From Glandiceps talaboti (taxonomy: Eukaryota; Hemichordata; Enteropneusta; Spengelidae), in assembly GCF_964340395.1 (NCBI RefSeq), contig NC_135553.1, positions 12,888,501 to 12,952,500 on the forward strand: a DNA stretch of 64,000 nt, written 5' to 3'. Positions within the stretch are counted from its first letter, which is position 1, and each line of letters starts with the position of its first letter. The notes below the pieces were generated by a model, which saw only the letters and a program-made list of their open reading frames with translations, did not search any database and was not told the DNA's origin. Position numbers and translations under genes: made by a program. Below, piece by piece: positions 41,113-60,358 of this stretch.

Positions 41113-41495
41113 AGCAGATAAAAGGCAATCATGTAAACTCGTTGACAAAATAGTTTACGCCCTATAAGACATATTTTTAGTTTGGACATATCTATAGTTT
41201 GGAATATAAAAAGATAAAGTTTTCTTAAGTTGACATGTTGTAACAGATAACGAATTCTAAGTAAATCTATTCCTTTGGGAAACAGATTTGGAATTATTTT
41301 GTCTACTAGATTTGTTGGCATCCTGTCAGCCATTTGAGAAGTATATGATGGACTCCGATTCACCGAATTATTGATTGCTAAAATAAAACCTATTCGAATA
41401 GAAAATAAATCCAATTTTGAACATATATATGAGATGTCATCCGATGTAAGACTCTTTACTTTCGTCATGAGACGGCTGATCACTTCTTTCGAAGA
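41113..41495 (-). CDS. Possible internal exon with weak death-effector-domain likeness
   Basis: This is the longest non-repetitive frame outside the receptor gene. It opens in phase 0 after a pyrimidine-rich tract ending TTCGAG and closes at a perfect donor, CT|GTAAGT, giving 383 bases. The predicted peptide is helical: VISRLMTKVKSLTSDDISYI, then a loop, then NLVDKIIPNLFPKGIDLLRI and YLLQHVNLRKL. The last two segments have the hydrophobic spacing of helices 4-6 of a death-effector domain. The RxDL motif of that family is not clearly present, so this is a suggestion only. A generic helical protein is equally possible. Confidence 0.33.
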
Positions 41496-41942
41496 CTCGA
41501 AGGTCGAAGGCCAGAAACACAAACACAAAGGGCAGAGTTAAGTGACGTAAAACCGTGAAGTATTTAGTTATGTTCAAATATAGCACTTTTGCAGCTGACT
41601 TTAGTCTTCTTTACTTGGTTATTGTCTGGCACCTCGTTATTTACAAGCCTACAAATTCCCCAGGCTCTTGGTTTTGTGCTGACAGGGTGACCTGCCTCAC
41701 ACGTGAACATTATTAATTATTCTTAATGCAAGGTGGAATGACCTACGTAGATGTTTAACAGATTATATCGACATTATCAAGACATACCAGGAATAAGGAA
41801 ATCCATGCAGATTGTTACTTACATGTTTTACATTCTAATTAGAGCCCAGGAGACCATACCTGTCAAAATACGCTCTCCAAGCATAACATCCATGAGAATA
41901 TCATCTATGTCTTCTTCGCGTAGTTTTTCGTCTTGTCATACT
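41496..41942. other. Unrecognised DNA
   Basis: A short plus-strand frame leads into the CCAA array; nothing recognisable. Confidence 0.4.
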
Positions 41943-42128
41943 CAACCAACCAACCAACCAACCAACCAACCAGTAAACCAACCAATCCACCATACAGTCA
42001 TCAAACCAAAAACAGTCAACCAACCAACCAACCAACCAACCAACCAACCAACCAACCAACCAACCAACCAAACAAACAAACAAACAAACAAACAAACAAA
42101 CAAACAAACAAACAAATAAACAAACAAA
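41943..42128. repeat. Compound (CCAA)n-(CAAA)n microsatellite
   Basis: Two CCAA blocks separated by a short unique stretch, followed by a CAAA block. Frames rich in Gln-Pro-Thr-Asn or Leu-Val-Gly-Trp are artefacts. Confidence 0.96.
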
Positions 42129-44397
42129 AACCTACGTAACAAACAAGTAAATCTAGCAATAAACCAAGCAAGTTATTCAAACATGTTCGCCGATCATGTT
42201 TCCCACACAGTCTTGTGAACTAAGTTTTATCATCACAGTCACTAAGTGGTATGTGAGTATAACTGATAATTATTTTATTAAACTGAAGGAAAGAACCAGC
42301 AGTGCTATGATATCTTTCTTTCATTGGTATTGCTTACTTACTTTCTTTTTACTTTCTGTAATTTTCTTTGTTAAACAGTTACGTGTGTCTACGTTACCGT
42401 AGTTTGAAATACCGAAAACCCATCAAATTCAGCTAAGAATTCGACTGTATTCCGCCATATTGGCGGGCACGGGCCTGATTTTGAGATTCCAGGTCCTAGG
42501 TGTCGTTTCAATGTCATTTTGTCAAGTAGACCGAATTGCCGGTACTTACATGGTGGTGAAATACTTTGTTTCAAATCCACTTAAAACCAAATTACAGCAT
42601 AGATGCTAGATCAACAGCAGTATCCTTAGCGCAGCTGTCGAAAGGAGTATCACGTGATTTGTATATGGATGCCAGAAGACACTTTTTCAATACTTCATAC
42701 ATTGTACTTCACTAGAAATTACATGTTTAGTGATAATATTTGTTTACAAGAAACATTGAAACGTGTAAAATATCAATCATTTTAAATTACATAATATCTT
42801 ACTGGATCATTATTTTGAAATAATAGCTACATGCATAGATTACCTACAATTCCCTTTATATACCCCTGTTTAATAGTTTATACTTCCGGTCAGTAACACA
42901 GCTACATTATCGTATGTCCTAATAATAGGCTTATACGTTTAAAAGTAACAACCAAGTAGCATAACAAATTAGGGACGTGGTAAATATAAACTACGTGTTT
43001 GGTTGACTCAAAAGAATAAACTCTTTCTACAAATTAAAATAGATTTTATATTCTCGTTTATCTATTCAGTTGATTCATTTCGTATGTATACTTAGTTCAT
43101 CGCCTTAATAGGTGAGTGTGAGAAAACTGAACAATGTGCCTTAATCTCATTATAAACACTTGTCTTTTGAAATAAACTAAATTTCTGGACAAGAGTGATT
43201 GAATTGCCTGCCATTTCGAAAGATTTACCATTTAAATAAATTATGAAGCCGGATATTCGAAATGGCTGAAGTATATTGCATAAACCTTACCCCAGAAAAA
43301 TGTTAATGTTAAATAATATGTTTGATAGATTCCCGACGTAAAATGTTAATGTATTTAGTACAAATGTGACTATGTTTATCTTTGTTTTACGAAGTTAACA
43401 TTAGTAATAATTGGGTATTCCCTACATACATGAGTGTGATAGCACCATCTAGGGTCACTGAAATATGACTGAAAGTGGAATTACTGTCTAAATTGTAGGC
43501 TTGGAAAACACAGAATAAATGTATATTAATGTTAAAAAAAAACCTGGAGATGTATCTGAAATGGCCATAATATGCAAAGTATGAGATAGTATGATTATAT
43601 GGTATGGCACCCTTTAAATTTTGAGAGTTTAGCTGAATGCATAACATGTAGGCAATATGTTTTGGTATTCATTTAAAGTTGAAATTACCATTTGGTAAAC
43701 TATTGCAGAAAAACACAGCTCACGACCATAGGAATTTGTTTGTGGGTTTTTGTAAAATGTTTATGATTATAACCATCCTTAGTTATTCGTCTACTACAGA
43801 CTGACAAGTCACAAGTTGAAGGTTTTATGAAAGGAAGTCAGCAGATTGGAAGAAACATTAGTGAGTAAAACATAACTACTGTTATAATGTGAAGGTGATT
43901 TTATGGTGAAATGTATTGCACAATACTTGGTATATACCGTGATAGCCACTAAGCAAATCCATTCAAACCCACTAATGTATGTATAGTCGATTCTGAAATC
44001 CCTTATTAGGTTTATATTTAAGAACGTCAAAAACAAAGCAGATTAGGAGGGTTTCAAATGGGTATGGGTATGGGTAACGGGTTTCGTAGTTATCCCCTAT
44101 TGAACAGGATTTCAAACGTAAAAGCCTATTAAGGAGGTGAGAGGTTGTCTAAGAGCTATTGACATTTCTGACAGTACGTACATGTATTCCAGTCCTCGAG
44201 AATATGGCACAGAGTGAAATGAGAACAAGTAATAACTTTATATTTTCGATACCTTTGGTTCACATTGAAACATATATGTACATTATTCGAAGTACTAAAT
44301 CATGTTGAGTCATAGTCAACAAATGATAGAACTCTCACCAGCATTTCGCAAATAATATGAAAAAGACATCATAGCAAGACCTTGCTTTTTCATATCG
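42129..44397. other. AT-rich DNA without a recognisable gene
   Basis: Includes a hydrophobic plus-strand stretch near 42297-42400 that could be a membrane segment by composition only. A short triple GGGTAT duplication lies near 44060. Confidence 0.4.
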
Positions 44398-44513
44398 AGT
44401 ATGTATGTATGTATGTATGTATGTATGTATGTATGTATGTATGTATGTATGTATGTATGTATGTATGTATGTGTATGTATGTATGTATGTATGTATGTAT
44501 GTATGTATACATA
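44398..44513. repeat. (GTAT)n microsatellite
   Basis: Almost perfect tetranucleotide array of about 28 units. Confidence 0.97.
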
Positions 44514-46352
44514 CAGTAAAACATAATATTTATGTCATTCAAACTAATAAAGCCAGTAGAGATGTACACTATCTTGAGTCGAAATATAAGTATGTCATTT
44601 TGATTATGATATACAAAACATATCAGTGATTGGGTGATTGATTAACTGGTACAGAGTCGTGAAAAAACAAAGAAATTAAGAATACTTATCACGCCTCGAT
44701 TTTAAAAGTTGGATGGTAACTGTTACACCTCTTCAATTATGTTCTGTGTACTTGTCATGTTATATTGCCTTGAAAATGAAGGAATATTGAAGTGAATTCA
44801 AAGAAAATATAACAGGCATTAACTCATCATGTCATGTTCATCTGGTCGTAAAATACTTCGTGTGTTTTTGTAAAGACGTTATCGTCTCGCATAATGTTTG
44901 ATAGGCATCGTATCGGATGTTTTCCCTAGCAGCTTTGAAATGTTTATTCAGGTAAAGTCGTGGGAATACTAAGTTAACGTCAGGAATCTTATTTTTCATT
45001 CTCGTCATGAAGAACAATATCGATCTGTTGTCAGCATCCGACATATATATTTAGTCATATGTAACAACACAACTTTAATTTACACCATTCTATAAATAAA
45101 TCTAAGCGTTTGGGTTTTACATTGGGTTCAACTTCAATAATAAGAACTATTACCAAAAGACATTGCAGAATCGAATTTGTCATAATCAGTCACGTTTCCA
45201 TATGTGTGATGTCAAAAAGATAAGAATAATTCACAAAGAAGTGGCATGACACGAACGCCTTATTTGTAGCTGAAACTTGATCCTTACACAGCACTTACAA
45301 GCTGAATGCTAACATCTGATAATGAACGACCTGTATTAAAATCAATAAAAGGAGTGAAAAGGTTTGCCCTTGAATTTTCAATAGAGTACTTGTAATTTGC
45401 ACATATTTAAATTGTTATGTCTTGCATCATTGTAATGAAATTCTTAGCCCTTTAAATGCACCTATAGAGATATATCTTATCGTAATGTTCTCAAAAGGTG
45501 TCAAATTAGAAGAAAGTCCTCTTTAAAAGAAACACATTTTCGTATAATCTCTCGACATTTAATATCATCACCATACAGCTAAGAACTTTGACATATCAAA
45601 ACAAAGACTCAAGTCAACAAATACAATTAAGAAAATACATAATTTCGATTTAAAGTGTAACCATTGCTCGTTTGTGCCTTGGTATATCTAAAAAGCACCT
45701 ACCAAGAAACGCAGGACTAGTTCGTTCATTACATAATGAATACCTATGAGTATGCTCAAGTGTGTGAGTAAGTCTTTTCTGTGTAATATGCAATCAGCGT
45801 TTATACAATCGTGTGTTAACAGTGAGTTAAAAGAAACGAATTACAAATATATCATAAAACATGCTTTTACGTTCTCATCAAATATGGTCACCCTCAGTTG
45901 CTCCTGTATCAACGAAATGATATGCTTTATGATGACTACAGTACAACATAAGCAAACAATTGCTCTCTCGCAATTTTTTCTAGTAAGTAATTGATTGGTA
46001 TATCTTTAGGGAAATGTATTTTTTCCATAAAAAATTATATGCATATACCCATCTTATATACAATAAATTTGAACACCATGGTATTGAAATATGACTCATA
46101 CATTACGAGCAACTCTTTCTGATTAGATTTTGACAATAAATGAACGCCTCAAGAAGTTACATCAACCAAAAAAGCTCAAATATTGTTTTGAAAAAAACAA
46201 CCTTTGGAATATCAACAGCTACAGTGTTGGTACATAACATATTGTAAATATATAGATGACTGTACGTGTTATGAGGCGAGCTTCTTCATACGATGTTATT
46301 CTATGCATTTTCATAACATGTCCTATATTGGGTTTCATTTCTTTCCCACAAG
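44514..46352. other. AT-rich DNA without a recognisable gene
   Basis: Short frames at 44838-45044 (minus) and 45746-45994 (plus) have no recognisable motif. Confidence 0.4.
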
Positions 46353-46485
46353 AAATCTCCTGGCCAATGGTTATACTGCAAAAACGCCGTTTCAAAATGC
46401 GGTGTTCTCCTTTTGGTATTCTCAGTCTAGCGTTACGGGATTCAATATTGGTTGGCGATGTGTTTCAGGCAATGCAGTGGCAGCA
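46353..46485 (+). CDS. Possible exon resembling a formylglycine-generating-enzyme tail
   Basis: The frame lies between an acceptor (TTTCTTTCCCACAAG) and a donor (GCAGCA|GTAAGG), giving 133 bases. The peptide ends FWYSQSSVTGFNIGWRCVSG. A hydrophobic-aromatic stretch, then serines, then I/L-G-F/W-R-C is how the FGE-sulfatase (SUMF1-like) domain ends, but the upstream R-G-G-S/N-W motif is not on this exon and was not found. This is a suggestion from the tail motif alone. A chance open frame remains likely. Confidence 0.28.
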
Positions 46486-46503
46486 GTAAGGAAATACAGG
46501 CAT

Positions 46504-46573
46504 GCTTTTAAAACAGGACGTAATTATTTTGTCATTTTTTGCTTTTAAAACAGGACGTAATTATTTTGTCATT
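46504..46573. repeat. Recent 37-base tandem duplication
   Basis: GCTTTTAAAACAGGACGTAA and the 13 bases after it occur twice without mismatch (46504-46536 and 46541-46573), separated by four bases. Confidence 0.95.
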
Positions 46574-46992
46574 AAAAATGATCAATTTATCGAATTTCGT
46601 TATCCTTTCTCTGTCGGCAACGGAATATTTAAGTGAATTTAAATGTTCTGTTTGTTTATTTTTTCCTCTTTTTTAAACGCTGAAATACGGTTAATCAGAG
46701 ATTATTGTGATAATATTGCACAGCTGCATTTTGCAGTCGTGCATGATCTTATGACGACAATAGCTTTCCAAGAAGAATGATCTTAATAGGAAGAAACAAA
46801 CACGCATAAACCTAAATGCTATTTAGAATCAAATTACCCATACATGATATGTTTTGGTGCGTTCACCTTTAGAGGCCAATCTTTATCGATTACGTAGGAT
46901 AGGATTGATCATGTGTCACTGACAAGGGAAGAAATATACAGTTGTTGTTGGCTGTCTTTAGTGTCTTATGTTAGTGTTTCTGTCTCCTTTGT

Positions 46993-47022
46993 TTGTCTGT
47001 GCGTCCGTCCGTCCGTCTGTCC

Positions 47023-47097
<75 letters not shown>

Positions 47098-47203
47098 CGT
47101 CCGTCCGTCCGTCCGTCCGTCCGTCCGTCCGTCCGTCCGTCCGTCCGTCCGTCCGTCCGCCCGCCCGCCCACACGCCCGTCCGTCCGTCCGTCTGTCTGT
47201 CTG
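46993..47203. repeat. Compound array GTCC-GTCT-GTCC-GCCC-GTCC-GTCT
   Basis: A short GTCC start, a GTCT block to 47090, seventeen GTCC units (47091-47158), GCCC units with one ACAC interruption, then GTCC and GTCT. It is the same block order as 12149-12408, with an identical number of units in the main GTCC block. Confidence 0.97.
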
Positions 47204-50200
47204 TTTTTCTCTAGATCTGTCCATCCATTGTCTCATTATCCATGTATGTCGTTCGTTTGGTTGATTTTTTACGAAAATAGTCACTATTTGCATATATTTA
47301 TGCATGACGTCTTTACTGCTCCTTCAGCAATGTTATTTTACTGCAATAATTTATAACGCACAACTTAAACATAATGATGTATAGCTAACAACTTGTAAGG
47401 ACTTATGTATTCATTTAAGTCAACATGTTTCACATCATGATGCATAAGACAAACAGATATTACCATCGCAGAAATTGATTCCTATTTGTCAAACACTATA
47501 AAACCCATAATCATAGTAATTAATCAACCAGTGTTACAAATGATCATGTTGACATTTGATATTTTTAAAAAAAAAACATTCACAGCAAGCAAATCATTAC
47601 TGTAAACGATTTGTAAGCACGGCCATCGTACAGGAATTAAAAAAAACATTTCATAATCCGCCTAAGACATTTAAGATTATGTTAAGCTATTAAAAGCATT
47701 TTGAGGTCTTTGAAACCGAGGATGCCTTCAAAAGCTTTCATGTCTGTGTTTACTATTTGGATGTTGCTATTTTTGTACAGCTACTGAAGATGTGATTTGT
47801 GGCCAGTGGATCAGCCAGGGTAGTTACAAAAAAATCTAGATATAAGTGGATACTGAATTACATTATACTAAGAATACATTTTGTAATATTCGTTGAACTT
47901 TGATAGTAGAGGGCATGTAGTCAAGGTCATTGTGAAGGTTTTCTTTATCAGGGGAACCACACAAAATTCGATTCCTGTCAAGCCTTAGAGTTTGAGATGT
48001 CGCCATTTTCTGTTAGCCTTAAATTGGATATAGCTAATATAATTTCTTATGCTGAGCACTATCAAAATGTTGAAGGTCAAAGTGATGGTTAACACTGTAA
48101 ATATAGCAAATTAAAGTTTACTACTTCATTCTTTAAAGTATGTTCTTTCTGCGTACGGTTTTCCTAGGCTAACAGGGCTAATTTTCAATCACTTGAGACC
48201 CTGGTCAGTCTCTTGACGCTTTCAAACGTGTATCTAGCCAATATTTTAACAATACAGTCCCCAAAATGCAACTTTGTTTTTCAAACATACAGTGACAGAT
48301 TTCTTTCATGCATATTCATAATAATGTAGTCCAACATCTTGAGATACAAAATCTGATATGTAATACTCTCTGAAATGGCAGTTTCATAGCCTTCCATTAG
48401 ATCTGTTATTGTATTAAATGGTCAGAGTCACCTAGATAGCATAATGACCATCATGTTAAACGTACCCGTATTTATATGTGGATTAGGAATTCAGAGTAAA
48501 ATTATTGATAACCCTTTGTTCCGGCAAGTGATAGTATTAGTTGAATGTATTTATATTAAAAGTTTGGTTAAAATGATATACAAACCAGATGGAACTGACA
48601 GAGAACGATATCTCCAATATTTATTTCCGATCAGCCGAAAATTACGACTGACATAAGGAGCCTTGTGACTAGAAGCCACAGACTTGTAAGAAAACCCTTG
48701 TCGAAAGAAGTCAGGAGTAACATATCGGAGAATACTGAACTGTATCTACTAATGGTATTTTAGAACGTTTTTGCACATATTTCTAAAACCGGAGAAAGAA
48801 TGTCGTTGTGATGTAGAGAAATCAAGGTATACATTTCATATATATTTCTGTTCAAACAGCCACAGCTTGGCTTTCGCGTTGTATAAAATCTGACTTTGAA
48901 TAATCTTCCTACAATGTTAAATTAATCAATAGTAAAGGTTAATTCGTGTTGTATATTTTTGTCACTCAAAATAAATTATTTCCCAGGTATTTTGCTTATG
49001 AGTGTGTGATGAATGCAAATGCGGCCTTGCATAACATTTGCAATAAAAGGGATTAGGTACATGTCCTGATTGCATTTACTGATAAAACGAAGTAATGTTA
49101 TACATGGGACATATCAATAGGACGAAAATAAAAGGATCAATTTATCAATGTTGATATGACCTTCAATTAACACTATAAATACAAATTATTTTGGGTATTT
49201 CTTCTTAAAGGGTCGTGATTAGGAAAATAGAATTGCAAAAGCCAGCTGAAGTGCGAAATCATTCCGAGTTGAACACTTACTAATAAGCGATTTTGTACTC
49301 ATGAAAAAAGAAGTAGAGAAGATGAAAAGGATAGACAAGCCTTTAGAACGGGCTATTGCAGGACTGAAATGTAAACATATAAAAATTATAGAACATACCC
49401 TTTTTGTTAAATATATACTATTTTCATGAAATATGTACGATTTACGAAGACATTTTCAAAACACGTTGAAGTGAGGACAACTGGCTAGTTGAGATAAGCA
49501 TACTTTCACCCACCCTATTTATCTTTCTTTCTTTTCATGAACGTATTTAAGCCAAAATAGTCATAGAAAAAAAACAGCAATAACCATAAAGCGTAGTATC
49601 ATGGGATGGAAGATAAATACATGTCAGAAGTAAAAGAGAATACCTGAAACCTTGAATTACATTCAGGCATTCGTGTTGTTATTAATAAAACAAGTGATAC
49701 ACTAGTTGTACATCACTGTAATGATGTGTGTAATAATATGTCGCCAAACCCACTATTACTAACGAATGAACATGTACAGTGTTGTATACACTTTACAATG
49801 TTATAAATACAGAAAAGAGGAACAACAGGAAAGGCGATTGACAGTTAGATCTAAACTCTGTTTTTCATTTTATTTCATTTCCAATTTACTGGTGCTGCAT
49901 ATATATAACTTAGTGATTTAATTTGAACATGTACTAGAGCATACTTTCATTTACGTCCGATGGCAACGCTGAGTGACAAATGCTCGTTTAACTCAGTTTT
50001 TAAATTAGAAAAACAGACAGTTGTATTGCTCATTAAACTTGCATCGCATGACAAGTCTAGCTACTTCAGCAGATTGCATTTGACAATACACATTTAGAAT
50101 ATAACATCAGTCTGATGCCTTATTGCATTGTCAATGACGTTTAAATTTGACATTTTGTGTAGCTTGTGGGTCCCAAAATAGTATTACACCTTTACAAGGT

Positions 50201-51194
50201 ATGATGATTCCATAAATCGAATTTATTCCCTTTTTGTTAAATTTACAAGGAGTCTGGTTTATAGGACGTGATCAGTAAGTTAGACGAGACTAGTTGTCTC
50301 GGTGTTTGACTCCATGGAATGTAAATGAAAGAGAATATTTTTCGAAACTTCTTTTACCGAAAGCTAAACACATTTGACAGATAATCCCTAGTTTGACGTT
50401 CTTCTTGCGACATTTCCTTGTACGGAACCTGTTCTACGCCCAAAGCAAAACACTCTACTTCTTAGTGGCCTGGGAAATCTACCTACAATCATGGATTAAT
50501 TCTGCATACCAAACGTGTTCAAGTGGCATCCGAACTTTGCAAGGGTATTGAGTCTGATTATTTTCAATTGTGTGGTAACTTTTTTCTCTGACAGGTAATG
50601 ATTGGCTTGTTGAGACCGCGAGGCACGACATCTCTTTCGACAATTTCTAATTGTGTACTTATATTTGAATAACGTTTTATACCTCGGCAAGAAACAATTT
50701 GTGTTGTCTAGGAAGTCATGTTCTCTACACATTGCCTGTGGGCTGATACATACGATGTTCACATATTATTCACACGCACTCGTGGTCCGTTTATCGATTT
50801 TTCGATCTACGTCACTTAAAGAGTTGCATAAAGTGAGTATGCTTTACCACGTCATAAGTAAACACCAAGTGAGCGCTTGACTGTTTAAGTAAATACATAT
50901 GTCCATCAGTTTAATATACAACTGGTCAAGTTTGTCATACTTATTTTATTTTAGCTCATAAGTGTTGTTTATTTTGACTTGGACCATACAATGTACATAA
51001 CGAATGTCAACATGAAGCATAGCATATTTGCAGATTAGTACTAGAAACCATGCATGCTGTCAACGTCAGCATAATACGACAAAATATTTAAGTAGATGGT
51101 ATATAAATAATTGTGAGAAATGTTTTGAATATGAGGAAACCTTCAATTTATTTACACATTATTAAGTTTATTAAGTAAATTTTGCCATTATTTA
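47204..51194. other. AT-rich DNA without a recognisable gene
   Basis: Short frames only (for example 48444-48656 plus and 50496-50762 minus). I see no family motif, splice-supported exon or repeat copy. Confidence 0.45.
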
Positions 51195-51336
51195 AACAAT
51201 AATGTACGCCCTCCCAGCCCATAATGGACGAAAGCAAACTTTGAACGACATAATGGGCGAGGCGACAGCCGAGCCCATTATGGAGTGCAAAGTTTGCTTG
51301 AGTCCATTATGGGCTGGGAGGGCGTACATTATTGTT
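51195..51336. repeat. GC-rich palindrome with repeated CCATTATGG motifs
   Basis: The two halves are reverse complements over nearly the whole 142 bases (shared ends AACAATAATGTACGCCCTCC). The motif CCCATAATGG or its complement occurs four times, twice per arm, and a GC-rich tip contains GGCGAGGCGACAGCC. The base composition is unlike the flanks. A MITE or the terminus of a larger foldback is most likely. Confidence 0.85.
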
Positions 51337-51735
51337 ATTATTTTATAGTTTTGCCAATTCCAGTGAATTTGTAGACCGAGAAACGCAAAACAACGTATGA
51401 TATACACAGCGCTGAACATCGTCTGCCATGTTCGGCCCGGAAGCTGAATACTAATCATAGCTACACACGTACATACACGTACACACACACATATACACTT
51501 CAATGAACTGCTGTGAACACAAATTTTTTTCATGAATGCATTGTATTTTTAAACAGTGGAAATGACAATCATAAGTAACAACATACATTTCGAAAAAATA
51601 CCTTACGGACATAAGCTTGTATTGTTATGCTCGTTCCGTGGCCGCCATGCCCAATAACGGAGTACATTATCAGTAATAATGTACAGCGATGACGTCACAA
51701 AATTCACTGGAATTGGTAATGCTATAATATAATAA
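51335..51735. mobile_element. Inverted-repeat pair adjoining the palindrome
   Basis: 51335-51372 and 51697-51735 are reverse complements with few mismatches (core CCAATTCCAGTGAATT). The left arm begins where the palindrome ends, so the two structures probably form one element of about 540 bases. A perfect TGACGTCA lies at 51690-51697, just inside the right arm, and a short palindrome GTACATTAT...ATAATGTAC lies at about 51662-51684. Confidence 0.65.
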
Positions 51736-51736
51736 G

Positions 51737-52965
51737 TTATAATGGGATATTTGATAAACTACTGTATTATCGTTGGCTGAAAATGAAAGTAGTAAACACT
51801 AACGGCAATGGACAAGGAAGTGAAGTACATTTCATTTTTATCATGAACCAGCCTTGGGAAAATAATGAATGGGGAAATTTCATCACGGAAAGATCAAAAT
51901 GCCACCCTCATACTCAGTCTATTATTTGTAAGTAGAGCTCGAGTGTATCACGTTAGTTGGATCTCGGCAAAACAATCACAATGTGCTCATGTGACATTTA
52001 AACAATATTATTCATGAAGTTTGTAATGCATTCATTAATTACAATTGCCAAGTATCTAAATATGATACATCATGACACTACATTTAATCATTTTTTTAAA
52101 TACACGAACACCAGGTTTTATTGAGTCCGAGCAAAATGCCAATGTTAACGGCACGCCCTTTTTGTGATATCCGTAATGAAACCACAGTCAGTACACTTGT
52201 ATGAATACGTATTTTCCCCTAGAAAAGCACATTCAAACTAAACAGTGCATCATATTGTTACCATGTTCTATAGAGTAAGTTTCAAAAACACCAGTATAAA
52301 AGCCGTAAACATACCTGTGAATATTAAGACTATTATCAAATACCTTTGAATATTATCTCCCTGATTATGACTTCTTATAATTGATAGTTCCCTATCGACA
52401 GGTTGTCACCGTACATGCGAATCGTAGAGAAATGTGAATAAAGATCAAAGCATCCGCAACATTAAATGTTTCTAGACACAAGTTAAGGATTCGATGATTA
52501 ATTATATGAAAGGACCCCTGAAGGTGTAATCATATAAAATCTCCCGGATTATGACTTCTTCTCGAGTAATAAATCCAGATTCGATTAATATAGTAGCTTT
52601 AAAAGTGTCGAAAAGTACATCATCCTACTGTTATTTGTAGTGTAAACATGTGTCCCAATTTTCTTTTGATTAATTTTACCTTCTGTCAACATTAATTAAA
52701 TGCATGTTTAACGATTATATAACTATAATGTGTTAGCATTGTGTAATTAAGCAAACGTTTACTAAACTAAACAAACGCACCAGGATTTAATGTCTTTGTT
52801 TCCAGGTGAACTTAAAATACATCAAGTTATGTTGTGAGGGTGTCATACTGCAGTTTCAAGCAACACTTCATAACTCATTTTAATTAACATTGACGAAAAA
52901 GCAAAATGTGAGGAAATGAACATTACAAAGTAAGAGGTTATTCCGAACTGCATATATATATATAT
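51737..52965. other. AT-rich DNA without a recognisable gene
   Basis: A 20-base direct repeat around GATTATGACTTCTT occurs near 52356 and 52539. A short TA run at about 52952-52966 borders the retroelement fragment. Confidence 0.45.
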
Positions 52966-53477
52966 AATATTAAAGTGAGCTGTAGTTGCATGGACAACAT
53001 GGGTAAAATAATTAACGGTCACAATAAAGCCATATACTTTCAAAAGCTAAGCAAACACAACAAAGTACCTGTAAGTACCTGTAACTGCAGAAAACCAAAG
53101 GAGTGACCCTCGCAGGAAAATGCCTCATAAAAAGCATTGTATACAAAGCAACAGTCACCACTCACCAAGATCACAAATCATACATAGGTGTTAGTGACAC
53201 AGAATTCAAAAGCAGGTTTAACAACCACAAGTCTTCATTTAAACTTGATCACAAGAAGAAAGACACTGCACTCAGCAAATACATGTGGCACCTAAAAGAC
53301 AGCAAAACCGATTACGACATACACTGGTCAGTTCTCAAGCAGGCTTCCTCATACTCAAATGTTACCAAACGATGTCAACTATGTCCCTGGGAAAAATATT
53401 TTATTATAACTGCCGACAAATCAACGACCTTGAACAGCAGAACTGAATTAATCAGTAAATGCCGGCACGCTAACTAG
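52966..53477 (+). pseudogene. Penelope-like retroelement fragment with GIY-YIG endonuclease, frameshifted
   Basis: The first frame (52966-53103) reads NIKVSCSCMDNMGKIINGHN and later STCNCRKPKE, the linker between the reverse transcriptase and the nuclease in Penelope-like elements. A TGA then follows, and the protein continues in another frame from 53103 with LAGKCL, IVYKATVTT, SYIGVSDTEFKSRFNNHKSSF and ISKCRHAN to a stop. That second part is the GIY-YIG nuclease that cuts the target: VY and YIG, the catalytic Arg and Asn-His segment, and the late Glu (WEKYF) are all visible. The frame change is explained by one missing base at about 53104. No reverse transcriptase lies upstream, so the copy is 5'-truncated and dead. 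TA-rich tracts border both sides. Confidence 0.85.
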
Positions 53478-53517
53478 TTCTTACTTAATAATACGTATAC
53501 TTATCAGACTCGTCTTC

Positions 53518-60280
<6,763 letters not shown>

Positions 60281-60358
60281 GGGGAATTAGCTCAGACTAC
60301 ACACAATGTTCATGGTTAACCTGGATCATTTGGAAGTGGCCATGGAGCAGATCGAAGC
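60281..60358 (+). other. Weak RNA polymerase III promoter-like pair (SINE-like head)
   Basis: GGGGAATTAGCTCAGACT resembles the start of a tRNA-Ala gene including an A box, and GATCGAAGC about 50 bases on fits a B box. The sequence between does not fold as a tRNA. It could be the head of an old tRNA-derived SINE, or chance. Confidence 0.2.
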
